A stretch of DNA of 34,981 bases. Origin: Candidatus Bipolaricaulota bacterium. Lineage in GTDB: Bacteria; Bipolaricaulota; Bipolaricaulia; UBA7950; UBA9294. Positions 1 to 7,689 of this stretch are shown here, piece after piece. Location of the stretch: positions 1-34,981 of the forward strand of contig JAUWNS010000003.1 of NCBI GenBank assembly GCA_030612485.1. The letters run 5' to 3'. The notes under the pieces were generated by a model. That model saw nothing but the letters and a program-made list of their open reading frames with translations, was not told the DNA's origin and made no database searches. A program made the translations under genes and the position numbers. Numbering within the stretch: position 1 is the first letter of the stretch; the number at the start of each line of letters is the position of its first letter.

Positions 1-488
1 GAGATGGAGCGCAAGCCGTACGCGTGGGCGTAGTCCCCCAGGATCTGCTCGACCATCCACTTCGTCTTCCCATACGGACTCTTGGGGCGCTTGGGGTGAT
101 CCTCGGGGATGGGAATCGTCTCGGGGTCTCCGTAGACGGCCGCACTGGAAGAGAAAATCATCCGATCTACGCCATGCTCTCGCATCGTCTGAAGGAGGTT
201 GATGGTACCGAGGACGTTGTTCTGGTAATAGATCTGTGGATTGTCGACCGACTCTCCGACTCTGATGAGGCCTGCGAAGTGCATCACCGCATCGATCGAG
301 TGTTCGTCAAAAGCCCGGTCGATTGCCTCTCGATCGAGCAGATCAGCCTTTACGAAGTGCTCGCTCTGGACCGCCGCGCGGTAGCCTTCGGAGAGATTAT
401 CGAGGACAACCACTTCGCAACCCCGCCGCAGAAGCTCCTTTGTACAGTGGCTCCCTACATACCCAGCACCACCTGTGACTAGGATCAA
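1..488 (-). CDS. galE: UDP-glucose 4-epimerase, N-terminal part (runs off the window)
   Basis: Interconverts UDP-galactose and UDP-glucose with a tightly bound NAD in the cytoplasm (Leloir pathway). Read on the minus strand, the protein begins ILVTGGAGYVGSH, the Rossmann NAD-binding glycine motif of short-chain dehydrogenase-type epimerases. Further on come HFAGLIRVGESV, the SSSAAVYG serine motif and YGKTK, the catalytic Tyr-x3-Lys. About 162 codons are present; the C-terminal half lies beyond position 1. The start is taken as TTG at 486-488 because an AGGAGG lies just upstream and a TATAAT box about 37 bases away; no ATG is suitably placed. It is divergent from the nucleotidyltransferase gene and close to a galactokinase, consistent with galactose use. 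Assignment to GalE rather than another UDP-sugar epimerase rests on these motifs and on context. Confidence 0.9.
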   Translation of the reverse strand, partial: MILVTGGAGYVGSHCTKELLRRGCEVVVLDNLSEGYRAAVQSEHFVKADLLDREAIDRAFDEHSIDAVMHFAGLIRVGESVDNPQIYYQNNVLGTINLLQTMREHGVDRMIFSSSAAVYGDPETIPIPEDHPKRPKSPYGKTKWMVEQILGDYAHAYGLRSI

Positions 489-524
489 CGCTCCTCCTTT
501 TAACCCCTATCTTCCGCTCTAATT

Positions 525-530
525 ATTATA
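525..530 (-). promoter_or_regulatory. Probable -10 box of the galE promoter
   Basis: The minus strand reads TATAAT here, about 37 bases before the TTG start of galE. The -35 region is poor: the best match is TTGGAG with a spacer near 19. It lies in the intergenic stretch between two divergent genes. Confidence 0.5.
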
Positions 531-641
531 TCCCCATTGAGCGGTCTTTCTCCAAGTAGTTCACGCGACAGAAGCGATGCATGGAGGGGTCGGCGCGGGT
601 AAGATCAAGATACCTATATGAAGCGTGATTGAGGAGAGCAG

Positions 642-1565
642 ATGCAAAATCCCACGCTGGTTGTGATGGCTGCCGGTATCGGAAGCCGCTACGGCGGGCT
701 TAAGCAGATCGACCCCGTTGGACCGAACGGTGAGATCATCATCGATTACTCCCTCTACGATGCGCTCGCTGCCGGGTTCGGGAAGGTCGTGTTCGTGGTG
801 CGGGAGGAGATCGAAGAGGCCTTTCAGAAACGGGTCGGTCACCGTATCGAAGGAAGGTGCGAGGTTTCATACGTGAGGCAAACGATCGAGGACGTTCCAA
901 CAGGATTTAAGATCCCTCCGGGACGGGAGAAACCCTGGGGGACCGCCCACGCGATTTTTTGTTGCAAGGGTGCCGTCGGTTCTCCCTTTGCTGTGATTAA
1001 TGCCGATGATTTCTACGGACGCTCGTCGTATCAAAGGCTCTGCAATCACTTGCAAAAGGCGCAAGACCAGAGTGAGGTATATGATTACAGCATGGTCGGC
1101 TATCTCCTTGAAAACACGCTCTCCGAACACGGATACGTTACACGAGGGGGCTGCACGGTGGACCAGGAGGGGTACCTCGTGGAGATTCACGAGCGAGCGC
1201 GGATCAAACGGTTCGGCAAGAGGACAAGGTACACCGAAGACGGCGAAGACCGGGTTGAGATCCCAGAAGGAAGCCTCGTCTCCATGAACATGTGGGGGTT
1301 CACACCGAGCCTATTCTCCGAGATCGAGGCCCGGTTTCCGCTCTTTCTTGCCGGTTATGGTAAGGACCTCAAGGCCGAGTTCCTCCTTCCCGAACTCATC
1401 GGGGAGTTGGTCGAGGAGAAGAAGGCGAGAGTCAAGGTCCTGCCGACGGATGAGAGGTGGTTCGGGGTCACCTACCAGGAAGACAAGCCCAAGGTGAAAG
1501 AGGCGATCCAACGGTTAGTCAAAGAGGGAGTCTATCCGACGAATCTTTGGAAGAGTACCGGTTGA
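642..1565 (+). CDS. NDP-sugar nucleotidyltransferase family protein
   Basis: A cytoplasmic sugar-1-phosphate nucleotidyltransferase-type enzyme of 307 residues. The N-terminus shows the nucleotide-binding loop MAAGIGSRYGGLKQ (G-x-G-x-R-x-G-G..K) about eight residues in. INADDFYGRSSY near residue 118 supplies the acidic metal-binding pair of the GT-A fold. The ATG start follows GAGGAGA at good spacing. It is divergent from galE and convergent with the galactokinase fragment. With those neighbours, a role in charging galactose-1-phosphate or glucose-1-phosphate with UTP is attractive, because no galT is seen; the substrate is inference. The family has several specificities, so I give no symbol. 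No truncation is visible. Confidence 0.8.
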   Translation: MQNPTLVVMAAGIGSRYGGLKQIDPVGPNGEIIIDYSLYDALAAGFGKVVFVVREEIEEAFQKRVGHRIEGRCEVSYVRQTIEDVPTGFKIPPGREKPWGTAHAIFCCKGAVGSPFAVINADDFYGRSSYQRLCNHLQKAQDQSEVYDYSMVGYLLENTLSEHGYVTRGGCTVDQEGYLVEIHERARIKRFGKRTRYTEDGEDRVEIPEGSLVSMNMWGFTPSLFSEIEARFPLFLAGYGKDLKAEFLLPELIGELVEEKKARVKVLPTDERWFGVTYQEDKPKVKEAIQRLVKEGVYPTNLWKSTG

Positions 1566-1656
1566 ACTCATTCCTCGCCGCCTCGATCCGGCGTGTGCGG
1601 CCCTTTTCAGGCAATTGCCGGTGTGGAGAAAGACGAAGAGATCAGAGGGGAGTGGA

Positions 1657-2673
1657 TCAGGGATTGCATGCTCTTGCCCCGGGGCCGGGATGTACTTCGA
1701 GAACGGAGGCCTTGCGACTAAACTCCTCCTGATAGGCTTCTCTGATGCTCTGTGCATAGTTTTCCGAGTTCTCTTCTGCAATAAGGTGGAGAGTGACCCC
1801 CCCGAATCCCCCGCCGACCAGCCTTGCACCGAGCGCTTCGTGGGCCTTCGCCCAGTCGACCAGGAAGTCGAGTTCGGGTATGCTCACCTGAAACAGATCC
1901 CGCAGCGAGGCATGGGAAGAGAAGAGGAGTCTACCCACTGTCTTGGTATCACCCTCTTCTAAGGCCTTGACAACCTTAAGAACACGACTGTTCTCTTCTT
2001 GTACGTGCAGGGCGCGCTCCCAAAGCGTTTGGGGCATGGTCTGTCTCACTTTGTTCAGCCCTTCCGAGTCAAGATCGCTCAAGGAATTGATCCGGCGATT
2101 TGGTAACGCCTCTTGTAGAAAGCGAAGGGCCTCCTGGCATTCCCGACGGCGTTCGTTGTATCCGCTTTTGGAAAGGGATCGTCTAACGTTGGGATCGACG
2201 ATTAAGAGAGTCAGATTATCCAAGGAAAGGGGGACATAACGATGCTTCAGGGAACGGGTGTCAAGCAAGAGGGCGGAATTCTCTCTAGCAAGGAGGCTTG
2301 CGTATTGATCCATGATCCCGCAGTGGGTGCCCACAAATTCATTCTCGGCTCTTTGGCAGAGGGTAACAAGGTCAAGATCCCCTAGCTCGATCTTATAGAG
2401 ACGGGAGAGCCCCAGAGCCAGTGCGACCTCCAGTGAGGCAGAACTGCTCAATCCGGCCCCGATCGGGATGTTCCCCGTGATCGCTCCATCAAACCCGAAA
2501 GGGAGATCGTCACAGTGGGAGAGTCCGATCAGGATACCCGTAAGATAATCCTGCCACTCTCCGGTCGGTGTTGGATCTTCTAGCGGTAAGTGGAGTTCAG
2601 CTGTCTCTTGAAACGCTTCCGCGAAGATACGGATCCTTCGATCCTTACGCGGACGGAGCGCCACCTCTGTCAC
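1657..2673 (-). pseudogene. galK: Galactokinase lacking its N-terminal substrate-binding segment
   Basis: A GHMP-family sugar kinase, which would phosphorylate galactose at C1. The ATP-loop motif PIGAGLSSSASLEVA, the GTHCGIMDQYAS segment and the late glycine motif GGGFGGVTLHLI are all present, and the C-terminus ends normally. The reading frame, however, opens with TEVALRPRKDRRIRIF, which in galactokinases lies some 45-50 residues inside the protein. The signature GRVNLIGEHTDYN that binds galactose is missing. Upstream of the break, another frame encodes the start of a sugar-binding protein, so the gene is joined to a foreign 5' end. The only start is a GTG at 2671-2673 inside that stub. It is probably non-functional unless the junction is an assembly error. 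Identity as galK rather than another GHMP kinase is strong. Confidence 0.8.
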
Positions 2674-2857
2674 CCAAGATCTCTGCTGCTAACGCAGCGC
2701 CGTTGTACACCCTTGCGGCATAGACTCCGCCAGGGTTTCCTCCTGGGAAGAAATAGATTATGACTGCTTCTTCCTTCTCTTGTGCTAACCCTGGCAGGAC
2801 GAAAAACATCACTGCCAGAACTGCCACCAACCCCACAATACTTAACTTCTTAAACAT
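2645..2857 (-). pseudogene. 5' stub of a sugar-type ABC transporter substrate-binding protein gene
   Basis: The 70-residue frame starts MFKKLSIVGLVAVLAVMFF, a textbook signal peptide cleaved near GLAQE. It continues with GGVYAARVYNGAALAAEILG, resembling the first strand and helix of periplasmic sugar-binding proteins of the LacI/ribose-binding fold. It then runs out of frame at about 2660-2675, where the galactokinase body begins. A strong AGGAGG sits before the ATG and the LacI-type regulator lies immediately upstream on the same strand. This suggests the first gene of a regulated sugar transporter of which only the beginning remains. The family call is moderately sure; the truncation is directly visible. 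Confidence 0.6.
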
Positions 2858-2943
2858 CCGCTTTACCTCCTTTTGGATTTAAGGCTCTTGTGGCCTTCCC
2901 AGCCACTGCTACTGTACCAAAGATTTCTCATCTATCACCCCCT

Positions 2944-3975
2944 TTAAGGTCGGACCAAGTTCACTTCTTCCAAACAGGTCGATTGCCTGACTGAAAGCTC
3001 GACATCCAACTGCACTTCTTGATATTCTTCAACTTTCCCTGCCTCACCTATCCTCCCATAGAGTGCCTCCATAGCCCTTCTTCCCAATTCCTTTTTAGGA
3101 ATTCTTACTGTCGTTAATGGCACCTCAAGGCAAGAGGAGAACTCTATATCATCATAGCCCACAACTGCTATATCTTTAGGGATTCTGAGCTCGCTCTCGC
3201 GGATGGCTTTCATAACCCCGAACGCCACGAAGTCTGAGTAACAGAAGATCGCGGTCGGCCGTGGACTCCGTTCTAAAAGGGCTTGGACAGCCGTATAGCC
3301 GTCCCCCATCGTGATGGCTCCAAAGCTAACCAGGGACTTGTCAAACTGAATTTCGTAGCGAGCGAGCGCCTTCTTGTAACCCTGAAACCGCTCTTTGGCA
3401 CTTGAGATATGAAGAGGTCCGTTAATTATCGCGATTTTCTCGTGCCTACACTTGAGCAGGTATTCGGTTGCCAGGTACCCTCCTTGGATGTCGTCAGTGA
3501 CCACGTAGTCAGTCTCTAAGTCGTCGAAGTGCCGCCCCAGGAGCACGAACGGAAGTCCAGACTCCTTTAGTTTCTCGATCGTCTCCGTCCCGGTCTGGAC
3601 GGGAGTGATGAGAAGCCCGTCTACCCGTTCGGAGAACATCACCTCAATTGCTTCCTTCTCACGTTCGTAGTCCTCATCCGTGTCCTGAAGAATGATGCTA
3701 TAGGAATGCTTCCTCGCCGTTCTCTCCACCCCTTTGACCAAGCTTCCGAAAAACGGGTTGGCAATATCTGTAACGATTACCCCGATTGTCTGAGTCTTGT
3801 TCGAGCGTAGTCCCCGCGCGAGCTTATTCGGGTAGTAACCCAGCTTCTTCGCGGTCTCCAAGATCTTTTCCTTGGTCTCCGTGCGAATCTCTGGCTTGCT
3901 GTTTAAGGCTCGTGACACAGTGTTGATGGAGAAACCTGTCACATTCGCAATGTCTTTGATCGTGACTCGCTTCAC
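2944..3975 (-). CDS. LacI family transcriptional regulator
   Basis: A DNA-binding repressor of 343 residues, the normal LacI/GalR length. The N-terminal helix-turn-helix reads VTIKDIANVTGFSINTVSRAL, followed by the hinge region containing LARGLRSNKTQTIGVIV. The remainder is the periplasmic-binding-protein-like ligand domain (for example VGYDDIEFSSCLEVPLTTVR near residues 270-290), which is expected to bind a sugar or sugar phosphate. The start is GTG at 3973-3975; no better Shine-Dalgarno start is seen. It lies upstream of the sugar-binding-protein stub on the same strand, so it probably controls that lost transporter. A double palindrome on its own promoter strongly suggests autoregulation. 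The effector cannot be named from sequence. Confidence 0.92.
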   Translation of the reverse strand: MKRVTIKDIANVTGFSINTVSRALNSKPEIRTETKEKILETAKKLGYYPNKLARGLRSNKTQTIGVIVTDIANPFFGSLVKGVERTARKHSYSIILQDTDEDYEREKEAIEVMFSERVDGLLITPVQTGTETIEKLKESGLPFVLLGRHFDDLETDYVVTDDIQGGYLATEYLLKCRHEKIAIINGPLHISSAKERFQGYKKALARYEIQFDKSLVSFGAITMGDGYTAVQALLERSPRPTAIFCYSDFVAFGVMKAIRESELRIPKDIAVVGYDDIEFSSCLEVPLTTVRIPKKELGRRAMEALYGRIGEAGKVEEYQEVQLDVELSVRQSTCLEEVNLVRP

Positions 3976-4002
3976 GTAAACACCACCGCTTGATCCTTCG
4001 GT

Positions 4003-4030
4003 CTGGTAACGTTACCGGTAACGTTACCAG
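4003..4030. promoter_or_regulatory. Tandem palindromic operator for the LacI-type regulator
   Basis: Two abutting copies of the perfect 12-base palindrome GGTAACGTTACC (4005-4016 and 4017-4028) form a 28-base perfect palindrome with the flanking CT/AG. Each has the central CG typical of LacI-family operators. It begins at the end of the -10 box and covers the predicted transcription start, so bound repressor would block initiation. Confidence 0.8.
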
Positions 4031-4057
4031 TATAGCGTCCATCACTGTGCTTGTCAA
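4029..4057 (-). promoter_or_regulatory. Sigma-70-type promoter of the lacI-type gene
   Basis: On the minus strand TTGACA (4052-4057) and TATACT (4029-4034) are separated by exactly 17 bases. The last bases of the -10 box are also the first bases of the double operator. Confidence 0.8.
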
Positions 4058-4075
4058 GGGAGCCAAAACAGATTT

Positions 4076-4115
4076 ACAGGGGCCCGTTCTGAGGTTGAGG
4101 CGGAGGAGCCCCTGT
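4076..4115 (-). terminator. Possible terminator after the ABC transporter-NAD kinase operon
   Basis: ACAGGGGC (4076-4083) and GCCCCTGT (4108-4115) form an 8-base perfect inverted repeat just past the NAD kinase stop codon. The loop is long (24 bases) and the following T-run on the minus strand is short, so this is tentative. Confidence 0.35.
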
Positions 4116-4132
4116 TCAGCAAAGGCGGTTGG

Positions 4133-4969
4133 TCATCTCAAACCATTCCCTTCCCGTTTCGAGTCGTCTCCCCAGTTGAGCTTCTCCTCCAGGACCTTGA
4201 AGAACGAAGGAGCGTCAGTCATACGGATAAGCCGGGTGGGAAATGTGGCCTTCTCCACGGTGATTTGGGCTCCTGCCGGGAGATCCGTAAGGAAGTCGCC
4301 GTCTACAAAGAGGCTCGCCTCGGTGTTCGTGCGCACGCGCAGCACCTCATCGGCAGGGAAGACGACTGGAAGCACTCCGAGTTTATGCACGGCAAGGGGG
4401 CTTGCCAGGATACACGCTGCTGGGGGGACTATCACGGGGCCTCCGGCCGAAAGGTTGTAGGCGGTCGATCCGGTTGCTGTTGCAAGGATCAAACCATCAC
4501 CGGGATAGGACGCTACAGCACCGTCACTCCAGAAGAGCTCGAGTTCGCAGAAGCGGACCTTGAAGGTTCCGGTGATCACGATGTCGTTCAGCACAGTCCC
4601 TTGCTCACGGTGAGTGGAGAAGGAGAGCCGCATTCTCTCTTCGAGTGTGAAACGATCGCGTAGGACTCCCTCCAGGGCGATGGTCAACGACTGTGCTCCC
4701 ACCTGGGTGAGGAAGCCGAGACTCCCCAGATTTGCCCCAAGGATGGGGATCGTGGAATCGGCGAAGATCGAGGCGGCACGCAGCACCGTCCCATCCCCGC
4801 CCAGCGCGACGACCAACGCTCCTTCCGTCTCTATGAACACGGGTCTATCGCGGTCGATGATGACCGTCTCGATCTCCTTTGACTGTGCCCACGCCTTGAG
4901 GACGGCCAGGGCTCGCAGAGACCCTTCCTTGGTCGTGTTAGCGACGATGTAGATCCTACGAAGCTTCAT
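4133..4969 (-). CDS. nadK: NAD kinase
   Basis: Phosphorylates NAD to NADP in the cytoplasm. The 278-residue protein has the hallmark GGDGT motif near residue 57, NLGSLGFLT, and the long diagnostic stretch beginning DGLILATATGSTAYNLSAGGP. The usual NE pair after these reads ND in VLNDIVI, a tolerated variation. Length is normal for bacterial PpnK/NadK. The start overlaps the end of the ABC permease gene by 14 bases, so it is the last gene of that operon. This is an unusual partner for NAD kinase and may simply be co-transcription. Confidence 0.93.
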   Translation of the reverse strand: MKLRRIYIVANTTKEGSLRALAVLKAWAQSKEIETVIIDRDRPVFIETEGALVVALGGDGTVLRAASIFADSTIPILGANLGSLGFLTQVGAQSLTIALEGVLRDRFTLEERMRLSFSTHREQGTVLNDIVITGTFKVRFCELELFWSDGAVASYPGDGLILATATGSTAYNLSAGGPVIVPPAACILASPLAVHKLGVLPVVFPADEVLRVRTNTEASLFVDGDFLTDLPAGAQITVEKATFPTRLIRMTDAPSFFKVLEEKLNWGDDSKREGNGLR

Positions 4970-5756
4970 GTTCCTTACCTTTACGCTGACTCATCTTCAG
5001 CGAATTCCGCTTGACGTACTTCCACCGGCAGACGAGGTGCTCCACTAGGTCGAGCACGACGTACAACACGAGTCCGAGGATCGCCATCGCCACGATTCCT
5101 GCGAACGCGCGATCCCGGCGAAAGAGCATGTACTTCTTGATAAACGCGCCCAAGCCGGTTCCCAAAGCCGCGTGTGTCTCGGCTATGTATAGGAAGGCGA
5201 CCCCGAGCCCGATACTCACCCGCACGCTCGTCAGGACCTCGGGGAGGGTGGCAGGGAGGATGACGTGCCAGTATACCTGAGCGTGGGTCGCCCCAGCGGA
5301 GAGGACGCTCGTCAGGTACTCATCGTCGAGGTTCTTTGCGGCACCCCGCGCGGAGACGAGAATCTGAAAGAAGAGGGCAAGGGCAACCATTGCAACCTTT
5401 GTCGGGCTCCCCGTGCCGAAGACGATGAAGAAGAAGAGGATCAGCGCCACCTGTGGTATCGGGTAGGTGATGTAAATCATCGGGGAGATGAGCCGGTCGA
5501 GAATCCGCTCATGCCCGATGAGAAGGCCAATGGGGACTGCCGTGGCAAGGGCGATCAACATGGCGAGGATCAATCGCCAGGCGCTCGCGAAGAAGTGCCG
5601 CTGCAGTTCGGCCGCGTTCTTCACTACCTGGGAGAGCGCGTCGAACGGACCGGGAAGGAGAGGGGCCTGATTGATCGCGTTGACCACCACACTAGCTATC
5701 TCCCAGGCAAGCAGAAGAATCACAACGCTGGCGACATATGTCATTACCCGTTTCAT
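4956..5756 (-). CDS. ABC transporter permease, SsuC/TauC/ThiX type
   Basis: Inner-membrane permease of 266 residues with about six hydrophobic segments, starting with VASVVILLLAWEIASVVV. The EAA coupling loop of BPD-type permeases is visible around residues 155-180 (LSAGATHAQVYWHVILPATLPEVL). It is expected to form the transmembrane dimer for the neighbouring ATPase and binding protein. Its ATG overlaps the ATPase stop as ATGA, showing translational coupling. The C-terminus is basic (KYVKRNSLKMSQRKGK). The family takes up nitrate, sulfonates, taurine, thiamine precursors and similar compounds; the substrate here is not apparent. Confidence 0.9.
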   Translation of the reverse strand: MKRVMTYVASVVILLLAWEIASVVVNAINQAPLLPGPFDALSQVVKNAAELQRHFFASAWRLILAMLIALATAVPIGLLIGHERILDRLISPMIYITYPIPQVALILFFFIVFGTGSPTKVAMVALALFFQILVSARGAAKNLDDEYLTSVLSAGATHAQVYWHVILPATLPEVLTSVRVSIGLGVAFLYIAETHAALGTGLGAFIKKYMLFRRDRAFAGIVAMAILGLVLYVVLDLVEHLVCRWKYVKRNSLKMSQRKGKEHEAS

Positions 5757-6484
5757 CGTTCGAGTGCCTCCCGCAGTGAGTGCACCGTTCTTTGGAACGC
5801 CTCGGCATCTCGGTAGTCGAGGGATCCCACCTCTGGGTTTTCTACCACCTGCTTGATCGTCGCCGGCCGCTCGGTTAGGACGATGATCTCCTGCCCAAGG
5901 AAGGCGGCCTCCTCGATGTCATGGGTGACCAGGACCATGGAAAACCGGTGCTCTTGCCACAGGGTGAGGAAGAGGTCCTGGATTCGCTCACGGGTAAGGG
6001 TATCGAGCGAAGCGAGCGGCTCGTCCATCAGTAGGACTGATGGAGAGGTGGAGAGAGCGCGTGCGATTCCCACGCGGCGCTTCATCCCCTCCGAGAGCTC
6101 GGCGGGGAAACGCGCCTTGACGGTTGAAAGTCCCAAATTATCGAGGATCTCCCCGGCGTTCTGCTCCGGGTACTCCCCGGCGAGGAGGAGTGAGAGGTTC
6201 GCGTTTTTCCAGACCGTCTTCCAGGGGAGGAGGCCGGCGTTCTGCAGGATCAGGGCGACGTCGCGCCGCGGACCTGTTACCGGATTTTCACCGATCTTGA
6301 TCGACCCATCGCTCGGAGGTAGTAGGCCAGCAAGGGCGAAGAGGATCGTTGTCTTTCCGCATCCGGAAGGGCCGATGAAGGCAAGGCTCCTTCCCGGTTC
6401 GAGGTGAAAGCCGATCTCCTCGACCGCACGTACACCCCGGTCGCCATGACCGTAGTCTATCGTAAGAGAACTTACCTCGATCAT
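5753..6484 (-). CDS. ABC transporter ATP-binding protein, SsuB/TauB type
   Basis: Cytoplasmic ATPase of 243 residues. Walker A is GPSGCGKTT and the Q-loop is LILQNAGLLPW. The signature region reads LSEGMKRRVGIARAL, with EGM in place of the usual GGQ. Walker B is VLLMDEPLASLD and the switch histidine is in VTHDIEEA. The start is the ATG at 6482-6484, overlapping the binding-protein stop in the form ATGA. A longer frame from 6541 would intrude into the preceding gene and add nothing family-like. It powers the permease encoded directly downstream. Confidence 0.93.
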   Translation of the reverse strand: MIEVSSLTIDYGHGDRGVRAVEEIGFHLEPGRSLAFIGPSGCGKTTILFALAGLLPPSDGSIKIGENPVTGPRRDVALILQNAGLLPWKTVWKNANLSLLLAGEYPEQNAGEILDNLGLSTVKARFPAELSEGMKRRVGIARALSTSPSVLLMDEPLASLDTLTRERIQDLFLTLWQEHRFSMVLVTHDIEEAAFLGQEIIVLTERPATIKQVVENPEVGSLDYRDAEAFQRTVHSLREALER

Positions 6485-7506
6485 TTCAGGAACCGGTCGG
6501 TTGTCATCTCCTCGTAAGACGGCTGCTCCCACGTGTAGCACTTGTCATTCACCCAGGCGACAACTGCGTCGAACTGCTCTTGCGCGAGCATCTGAGGCTG
6601 CGGAAAGTGAGGGATCACGAAGCTATCCATGATCCCTTCGGGAACGCTCTCATCGGTAAGGCCGGGGAAGAAGAGGGAAAGGGCCTCATCGGTTCCCATT
6701 TCGATTAGTTCATCTCGACTCAGGTCGTTGATCATGTCGATAGCCTGGCGATAGATGTCGTAAAAGAGATCGATAAGTTCAGGGGATCTCTCGATCACCT
6801 CGCGGCGGAAGACTAATACGCTCGGCAGGATATCCATATCATCGAAGTCCGAGAGATGGAGATACGCGCTGTTCGGATTGATCTGGGGGTAGTTGCTGAT
6901 GTAGGTGGTGTAGGGTTCGGGGAGGACCGCTGCGTATACCGAGCCGAGAGCGAGGAACGTCGCTATCTGCAGCATGTCGTACCAGTAAGAGTAGTCCTTG
7001 TCTGGATCGATTGTGTAACCGTGACTCTTGAGGAGGGTGTCGATCGCGTACTCGATGTCGCTCATCTCGGTGATGGCGATCGCCTTAAGGGAACTCCCCT
7101 TCTCCGTTCGGCTGAGCAGCTCATCGAGTGAGCCGATATTGAAGTAGCTTGGGCAAAGGAGAGTGAGACTCCCTGTCTGCTCGGGCTGGTAAGCTGTGCT
7201 TGTGATGACGATATCGGTCCCACTGGTGACGAGGAGGATCGCGGTAGTCACATCGCAGATCATCCCATCGATATTCCCCGCCATGAGGGCAAGGATTCGC
7301 GCCTGATTGTCGCTCAACCCAATCAGCTCCACATCGAGCCCTTCTTCCTCAAACAGGTTCCACCCTTGCGCAAAAGCAAGCGGCAGGGACCCCATCACAG
7401 GAGGGAGGCTCAGGCTCACCCGGGGAAGGTCGTCAGCCGCACCAGTAAGAGAGAGAACGAGCACAAAAAGAACGAAGAAACAGACCATCTGTCGAGCTTG
7501 GGGCAT
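6481..7506 (-). CDS. ABC transporter substrate-binding protein, NMT1/SsuA-like
   Basis: Exported solute-binding protein of 341 residues. An N-terminal signal segment MVCFFVLFVLVLSLTGAAD is followed by a type-II binding-protein fold. PPVMGSLPLAFAQGWNLFEEEGLDVELI is the standard opening of the NMT1/THI5/SsuA group, with IDGMICDVTTAILLVTSG further on. It is the first gene of a four-gene operon (binding protein, ATPase, permease, NAD kinase) behind a good promoter. The substrate is unknown; no thiamine-pyrophosphate riboswitch was recognised upstream. Confidence 0.88.
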   Translation of the reverse strand: MPQARQMVCFFVLFVLVLSLTGAADDLPRVSLSLPPVMGSLPLAFAQGWNLFEEEGLDVELIGLSDNQARILALMAGNIDGMICDVTTAILLVTSGTDIVITSTAYQPEQTGSLTLLCPSYFNIGSLDELLSRTEKGSSLKAIAITEMSDIEYAIDTLLKSHGYTIDPDKDYSYWYDMLQIATFLALGSVYAAVLPEPYTTYISNYPQINPNSAYLHLSDFDDMDILPSVLVFRREVIERSPELIDLFYDIYRQAIDMINDLSRDELIEMGTDEALSLFFPGLTDESVPEGIMDSFVIPHFPQPQMLAQEQFDAVVAWVNDKCYTWEQPSYEEMTTDRFLK

Positions 7507-7542
7507 TCCACTCCTCCTTATATGCCGCGAGCGTGTTCTCCG

Positions 7543-7570
7543 ATTATACCGTCCTCATCAGAATCGACAA
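7543..7570 (-). promoter_or_regulatory. Promoter of the ABC transporter-nadK operon
   Basis: On the minus strand TTGTCG (7565-7570) and TATAAT (7543-7548) are 16 bases apart, with AAGGAGGAG just ahead of the ATG at 7506. Confidence 0.65.
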
Positions 7571-7632
7571 ATGGGGAGCGGTATCGGTGCAAGGGATCGT
7601 ATGTGATACCGATGGAGGGAAGAGAGTCATTC

Positions 7633-7661
7633 TTCACAACCTTTCCCAAAAGGACTATAAT
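7633..7661 (+). promoter_or_regulatory. Promoter of the secreted PPC-repeat protein gene
   Basis: TTCACA (7633-7638), a 17-base spacer and TATAAT (7656-7661) precede an AGGAGG Shine-Dalgarno at 7676-7681. Confidence 0.65.
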
Positions 7662-7689
7662 GTAAGCGGTTATCCAGGAGGTGGGGAGC

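Noticed and set aside
24..482. Plus-strand frame of 152 codons
   Set aside because: Antisense to galE, which shows clear family motifs on the minus strand; the plus frame has no recognisable protein.
7507..7689. Thiamine-pyrophosphate riboswitch ahead of the ABC operon
   Set aside because: No conserved CUGAGA/ACCUGA pattern; only divergent promoters are visible.
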